The notes beneath the pieces were generated by a model. It was given only the letters and a program-made list of their open reading frames with translations, was not told the origin of the DNA and did no database searches. Below, in pieces: positions 58,778 to 64,000 of a stretch of 64,000 bases of DNA. A program made the position numbers and the translations under genes. Positions within the stretch are counted from its first letter, which is position 1; the number at the start of each line of letters is the position of its first letter. Source of the stretch: Pyrocephalus nanus (Eukaryota; Chordata; Aves; Passeriformes; Tyrannidae); assembly GCA_038380795.1 (NCBI GenBank), contig CM076261.1:32637866-32701865 (forward strand). Reading direction: 5' to 3'.

Positions 58778-59416
58778 ATCATGATGCAGAAGACATCAAG
58801 TTGGGAGGGAGTGTCTACCTACTGGAAGGCAGGAGGGCTCTTCAGAGGAATCTGGAGAGGCTGGAGAGTTGGGCTGATTCCAACAGGATGAAGTTCAACA
58901 AGGCCAAGTGCCGGGTCCTGCACTTTGGCCACAACAACCCCCTGCAGCGCTACAGGCTGGGCAGGTCCAGAGAAGAGCAACCAGGCTGGTGAAGGGACTT
59001 GAGCACTAGTCCTATAAGGAGAGGCTGAGGGAGCTGGGGTTGCTCAGTCTGGAGAAGAGGAGGCTCAGGGGTGACCTCATCACTCTAGGACTACCTGAAA
59101 GGAGGTTGTAACCAGGTGAAGGTCAGTCTCTTCTCCCAGACAACCAGCAATAAGACAAGAGGGCATGGGCTTAAACTCCATCAGGGGAGGTTTAGGTTGG
59201 ATATTAGAAAGAAGTTCTTTACAGAGAGAGTGATCAGGCACTGGAATGGCCTGCCCAGAGAGGTGGTGGATTCACCATCCCTGGGGGTTTTTAAGATGAG
59301 GTTGGATGTGGCACTGAGTGCCATGATCTGGTAATCACAGTGGGGTTGGATCAAGGGTTGGACTTGATGATCATAGAGGTCTCTTCCAACCCAGTTAATT
59401 CTATGATTCTATGATC
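58778..59416 (+). mobile_element. CR1 LINE 3' end with internal deletion and intact tail
   Basis: The copy begins at the reverse-transcriptase catalytic box (a mutated FADD, read '[10 protein letters not shown]' at about 58784-58813) and continues through '[20 protein letters not shown]' in one frame. At about 58961-58972 it jumps from 'tacaggctgggcagg' to 'tccagagaagagcaaccagg', leaving out roughly 300 bp of ORF2 present in usual copies. The rest is well preserved: 'ggttggatattagaaagaag', 'ggcactggaatggcctgccc', 'gttggacttgatgatcat', ending in 'attctatgattctatgat'. It is 5'-truncated. It appears to be one of the younger CR1 copies here, as the 3' part has few changes. Confidence 0.93.
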
Positions 59417-62400
59417 ACTGGGCTAGATAGGAGCTTTCGTATTTCCATATACTTCTTGTAAGGTACTTACTTTTGTGAACATTCTTTCTGTTATGAATCT
59501 AAAAAAACCAAACTATAGTAATGCCATATCATATGAAACTGAAGTGATTTAATCTATTTGGACAACTAAAAGATAAAAATACTTCAAAAGCAGTGAAAGT
59601 AAGTTTTATATATCTTGCATTAGAAACTACTTTTTTGTATATTTATATATAGACAGATAAATTATATACACATAAGAAAACATGATAATCGGGACTATGA
59701 AGCTCATACTGACTGCTTGATTTCTGCGAAGTCCCATTTATAGACCTATAATTTCTCTCCAAGGAGTCTGAAGCATTTGAATCCAAAGATTTCTGTAACC
59801 TTTCTTCTTCATAAGAAGAATTGAAAGGCTAGAATTGCTTGTTTAACTCCATTGGTTAAGAAGGACATTGTGTGGTTTCAGTGACTCTGAGAGAAGTAGA
59901 AAAGATTTCAGGTCCACGTTCAGACACATAAATATTGTAGGCATCCATATATATTTATGTATATAGTGTTAATATGTATATATATGAATTCAGAGATGAA
60001 AATTACATTTGCTTTCTAATGCTGAATAAATTCCGTCTCACTTCCCCAAGAGACCTCTGTTCCTTTATCTATCCTGGAATGGTCTTTTTTCAACTGAACA
60101 CTAGGAGGAAGTGTTCAATACCAGAGAGAAAAGTTCAGAGGGCAAGATAAAACACAACCAAAAAAATCACCAGCTTCCACAAGCTCAACCACTGTTCTCT
60201 GTTCATTCAAGGCAGACTGGACTTGTTACCACCAGAAATTGTCAACCTGAGGCAGTCCCAAATTAGCTTCTGTTTCCCTTGACACTTTCAATATCTGAAT
60301 GTGATTTTAAGAAAAGCAGGACAGTGCTTAAGATTCATAGAAGTACTTCATATTTGCCTGGCTACTGTTAATATCATATAAGTGATCATACAATTAAAAT
60401 GGACCACTGAAAATTAAATTAATAACATAGACCAAAAAAAGTACATTTGAAAACTATTTGAACTCTACTACATAGATAATGTTTGATCAAAAGATTCACA
60501 AACTATTTAACTAATTCATAAACTCTGTAAGTAGAAAAAAAACAAAAGTCCATTTAAAAGAAATCACAAAACAAATAAAAGGAATTATTTCACTAGCTTT
60601 AATCCCAGCACCCCCTAACCTGAGAATATTTTGAAGAAAATCAGTTAATTCATGTCCGTGCTGTGTAGTTTATGGGATTACTGATCTGAAATGTTATGAC
60701 GTGAATGCCTGTCTCTTTCACCTCCTTCTCCTAGGAGTTGTGTGTTTCACTCTTCACATTTAAGCCTTTGGTACATCTGGTGTAAAGATTAATAGAGAAA
60801 GCTGTGATGACAGTAGTCAGAGGATTAAATACCTCTTACTAGATTTAGTCTTAATTAGTATTTTCTAATTAATATTTTCTTATCCCTGTTGGCATCATAA
60901 ACATCTGCCCTCTCCACTCCTTGGCTAAATGCTTTCTGATTCTCCTGTTTCCAGAAGAAATCAACAAAATTAAATAGGAGAGGTTGCTTTTAAATTAGAC
61001 ATGTAAGTTGCAGGTAGGAGCAACCTGACAGATGGAGCAAGTGACTCAGAGTTGCTGCCCCAGTTTTCTCAGTAAGACAAAGTTCCAAGTTTCTCTCTGA
61101 ATTTCTCAACCCATTTTTGTCCCAAACTCAATTCATCTTTCCAGTTTCTATGAAATAACTTTCAAAATCTCCTTTAGTCTCCCCAGTAGCTCAGTACATA
61201 CTCACAGCACATAATAATGCAGCCTGTTAGGGGATGGAAACTTCCTATTTATAAGCAGTTGAGAAAAATTTCTGAGGAACTGCGGTCATGCCCCCTATCT
61301 AGAAAAGGCCAGATGCTCACAGTAGGTGCTGGATGATTATCTTGTTTCAACCTAACCTCTGTGCAGACTTTCCTGGACTTTTGCAATAGGACGTAGTAAT
61401 ATCCAAGTTGACAAGTTCTTTCTGTTTGCATAACAATTAACAAGTTTTCTTAAAAGTTTTATTCTTTCCTTGTAATTTTCACACTTCACCTGGAAAATCA
61501 TATGTTTTAAATTGTAAGGTCATGAATACATAGCTGCATCAATGGCCTTTGCTTCAGGGATGACGTTGGAGCAACAAAAGAAGACAGTACACCCCCCCCT
61601 TTTAAAGTTTTATGTTTGGATATCTTTTTTTTTTAAATCTATTGTGCTGAAATTTATATTAAAAAAAAGATGTGATCAAAGGTTGCTGCCTAACACTGCA
61701 AAGTAAATTCAGTTAACTGATTTTGCTTTCTTTTTGTTTATTTGATGTAAAATAAAGTAAATAATTTAAAATAAAGAGTTAGTTTCCACTTGTCAGAATC
61801 AATTATATAATTTTAAGTCTTTAATATTCTGTTACATAACACAGTAGAATTTTAAATGCAATTATATAGATCTGCTTTTAAGACTAAATATCATTCATAC
61901 AGAACTTATGAACATAAACCCCGAATAGGAAAAACATTTAATGAAAAGACAAGCAAAATTATTTTCAGTTAGCAAGAGCTAAACTATTTGACACAACAAA
62001 CCACTCATTCAGTGAAAAAAAAAAATCAATTTAACATCTTTGGGAGACTATTTTGCACCACTGTGCTCTAAGTTACAGCACAAGATGACAGATAAAGAAG
62101 CAGGTTACTAGAAAAATTGATACTATTTGATATATGGGTTCAGTTGTCTGCAAAGACAGCACTTATTAGTAGGTATTTATATCCATATTTTTTGTCTTAA
62201 TATTTATTTTATATTTTTAAGGTTCTACTTACCAACTGGTCACATAAAATATCTTCAAAATTCTGTAATTATTTGGAATTTTTTACTTCACAACTACTCT
62301 CTCTGGATCCTGAGCATCAAGCTAACTAAATTACATCACATTATTTTTGAAGTGTAATTTAAGCCAAGCACTTCTTCCATTTAATAAGAAAATACCATTT

Positions 62401-62439
62401 CTACCTGCTCAGCAAGTTAATGTCCCATTTTTCTATTTA
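59417..62439. other. Unique AT-rich DNA, no gene recognised
   Basis: No coding or RNA gene and no clear repeat was recognised in this 3-kb stretch, apart from short AT-rich runs near 59637-59660 and 59947-59990. Confidence 0.6.
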
Positions 62440-62661
62440 GATTAGATATTAGGAAGAAATTTGTTATTGTGAGGGTGCTGAGGTCCTGGAGCACATCGCC
62501 CAGAGATGTTGTGCCCTCTCCCTAGAAGTGGTCAAGGGCAGGCTGGATAGGTCTTTGATCTACTTGGTCTGGTGGAAGGTGTCCCTACCCATAACAGGAG
62601 GGTTGGAACTAGATGATCTTTAAGGTCCATTCTAATGTAAACCATTCTATGATTCTATATG
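62440..62661 (+). mobile_element. CR1 LINE, short 3' end
   Basis: A 5'-truncated copy with the end of ORF2 and the 3' UTR: 'agattagatattaggaagaa', 'gtgagggtgctgaggtcctg', 'ttggaactagatgatcttta', ending in 'ccattctatgattctatatg'. Only about 220 bp remain. It carries no usable reading frame. Confidence 0.93.
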
Positions 62662-64000
62662 TTATTGATGATAGCATCTGTTGTATCTGTGAATCACCCC
62701 AAAGAGGTGATTGATCTAATTTTTTACAGTTATGAATTATGTCCAAGAAAAGAAGAAATTAGTCACAAAATATTTCAAAGTAGTTTTAGTGACATGTGGA
62801 AATCAGTACGATGTATCCGATCTAAAAGATTCAAAGTTATTTTAATTTTTAAAATAGGACTGCCTAGCGATAAATGGGACTCTGCCTAAAGTGATTCAAA
62901 AAAATTCAAGAGAATTGGCAGCTCAAACTAATGTTAGCTCCCAAGATGCTTGTTAAAAAAAAAGCATTTGTTAACCTAAATTCTCATGCTGCTCTTGTAC
63001 CTTTGTTTTGCTCAACAGATCCTCCTCTACCTCAAGATGATCCCAAAACATGATTTTTCTGACCTGATCCTGCTTGCACAAACTCCTAAGGGATCCCCAT
63101 GACTGGACCTTCAGGTTTTCATTTGACAAAATGTCCTTGCAGGTAACTGTCATTCAAGGTTTTAATTTTGTAATTAATAGTTGTTTCTTAGTTAAATCTA
63201 TAAAGTTAATGATGATTTGATTTACTTTTTAATGCGAACCATATGACATCAATCAAAAATGCTGTGTGAAGACAGTTTTTCAGGTTTCTAAATATCCATC
63301 ACTGAGAGTAACTTTATGGTTCCATTTCAAAACATTTTTACCAGCTTTAAAAATAAAATTTTTGCCTTGCTTAACATTTTACTAGTGGACTGAAGTAAAA
63401 GAAAAAGTGTCTTTTGTAAGGAATAAGGTCATTATTGAGGAATTGGTTAGGGATAGGAGAGTTCAGTTTAATTAGGGATCAAAACCAGTTAAAAGAGCAT
63501 AGAAATTACAAAATTCAGAAAAGCTGGAAGAGAGAAAATGATGTCTTTGTAGTGCCTTAGAAGTCACCTCCTTCTCTTTTTTTTTGAAAGAAAGTAACAG
63601 CAGTGATCACTTGAAACATGAGTCAAATACAGAGTCAATTTATGTTTCTAGTGCAAACGGAGTAATTTGTGCTTGACTTTGTAAAAAAAAAAATATTTTT
63701 CTAGGATTCCCCAAAACCTACAAAATTGGCTTCTGACATCTGAGAATCTTACTTGCTGGACTGTAAGATTTTCTTTATAGAAGCAGAAAAATAAAACAGA
63801 AATGCAGCTAAGACAATGGGGATTTAAACCTCTTCATTATTTTTGTGGCAAAAGGAACATAAAACCTGTATCACTGTCTCAATACATTCATCTAAGTGAA
63901 CAGAAGAAGTGGTAGAGGTATATAAAATATGCCATATAATTTTTACTATTATGATCATAAGTGTTCCAAGTTTAATGCATACTTCATTATCTCAAAATTC
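62662..64000. other. Unique AT-rich DNA to the window end
   Basis: No gene or repeat was recognised. The open stretches of 60-76 codons here have no resemblance to known proteins. Confidence 0.6.

Noticed and set aside
1..64000. CRISPR arrays, operons or bacterial-type genes
   Set aside because: No regularly spaced direct repeats and no dense coding; the repeats are those of a bird genome.

Overview
The window is AT-rich vertebrate DNA, almost certainly from a bird and probably a passerine. The basis is its repeats. Several copies of the CR1 LINE are present, some ending in the typical ATTCTATG-type tail. Two SINEs join a tRNA-Ile-like head to a CR1-like tail, as in TguSINE1 of songbirds. 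A set of solo LTRs resembles avian endogenous retroviruses. I found no protein-coding exon with a recognisable product, no functional RNA gene and no convincing promoter of a host gene. The window therefore reads as gene desert or the inside of a very long intron. The translatable stretches I could identify are CR1 remnants, and the others are of the length expected by chance.

Layout. Positions 1-6885 are unique AT-rich DNA with a truncated LTR (4296-4706). A solo LTR (6891-7617) is interrupted by a CR1 (7066-7427). After unique DNA comes a tRNA-Ile SINE (14142-14276), then a fragment of the 5' part of a CR1 with ORF1 (15395-16520), then a minus-strand CR1 (17141-18465) split by a 735-bp solo LTR with a 5-bp target duplication. 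A second solo LTR with a 6-bp duplication lies at 19169-19667. A long decayed CR1 reverse transcriptase occupies 22980-24290. About 8 kb of unique DNA leads to a 57-bp tandem duplication (32188-32301) and two related LTRs 18 bp apart (32662-33800). Another LTR fragment (35795-36035) precedes a perfect 21-bp hairpin (40259-40306) and an LTR/CR1/LTR mosaic (40331-41025). An internally deleted CR1 (42025-42332), a solo LTR (46103-46557) and a second SINE (46639-46782) follow. A class I-like solo LTR with a 4-bp duplication (53093-53552), a compound repeat and an overlapping CRE/E-box cluster lie near 53.1-53.9 kb. The last part holds a GC-rich block with a CR1-like tail (56700-57055) and two CR1 3' ends (58778-59416, 62440-62661).

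The elements do not form a working system: all LTRs are solitary and all CR1 copies are truncated or disabled. The main interest is the order of nested insertions, the rearranged CR1 copies, the perfect inverted repeats with 6-nt loops, and one transcription-factor motif cluster. I did not find strong evidence for a new biological system.
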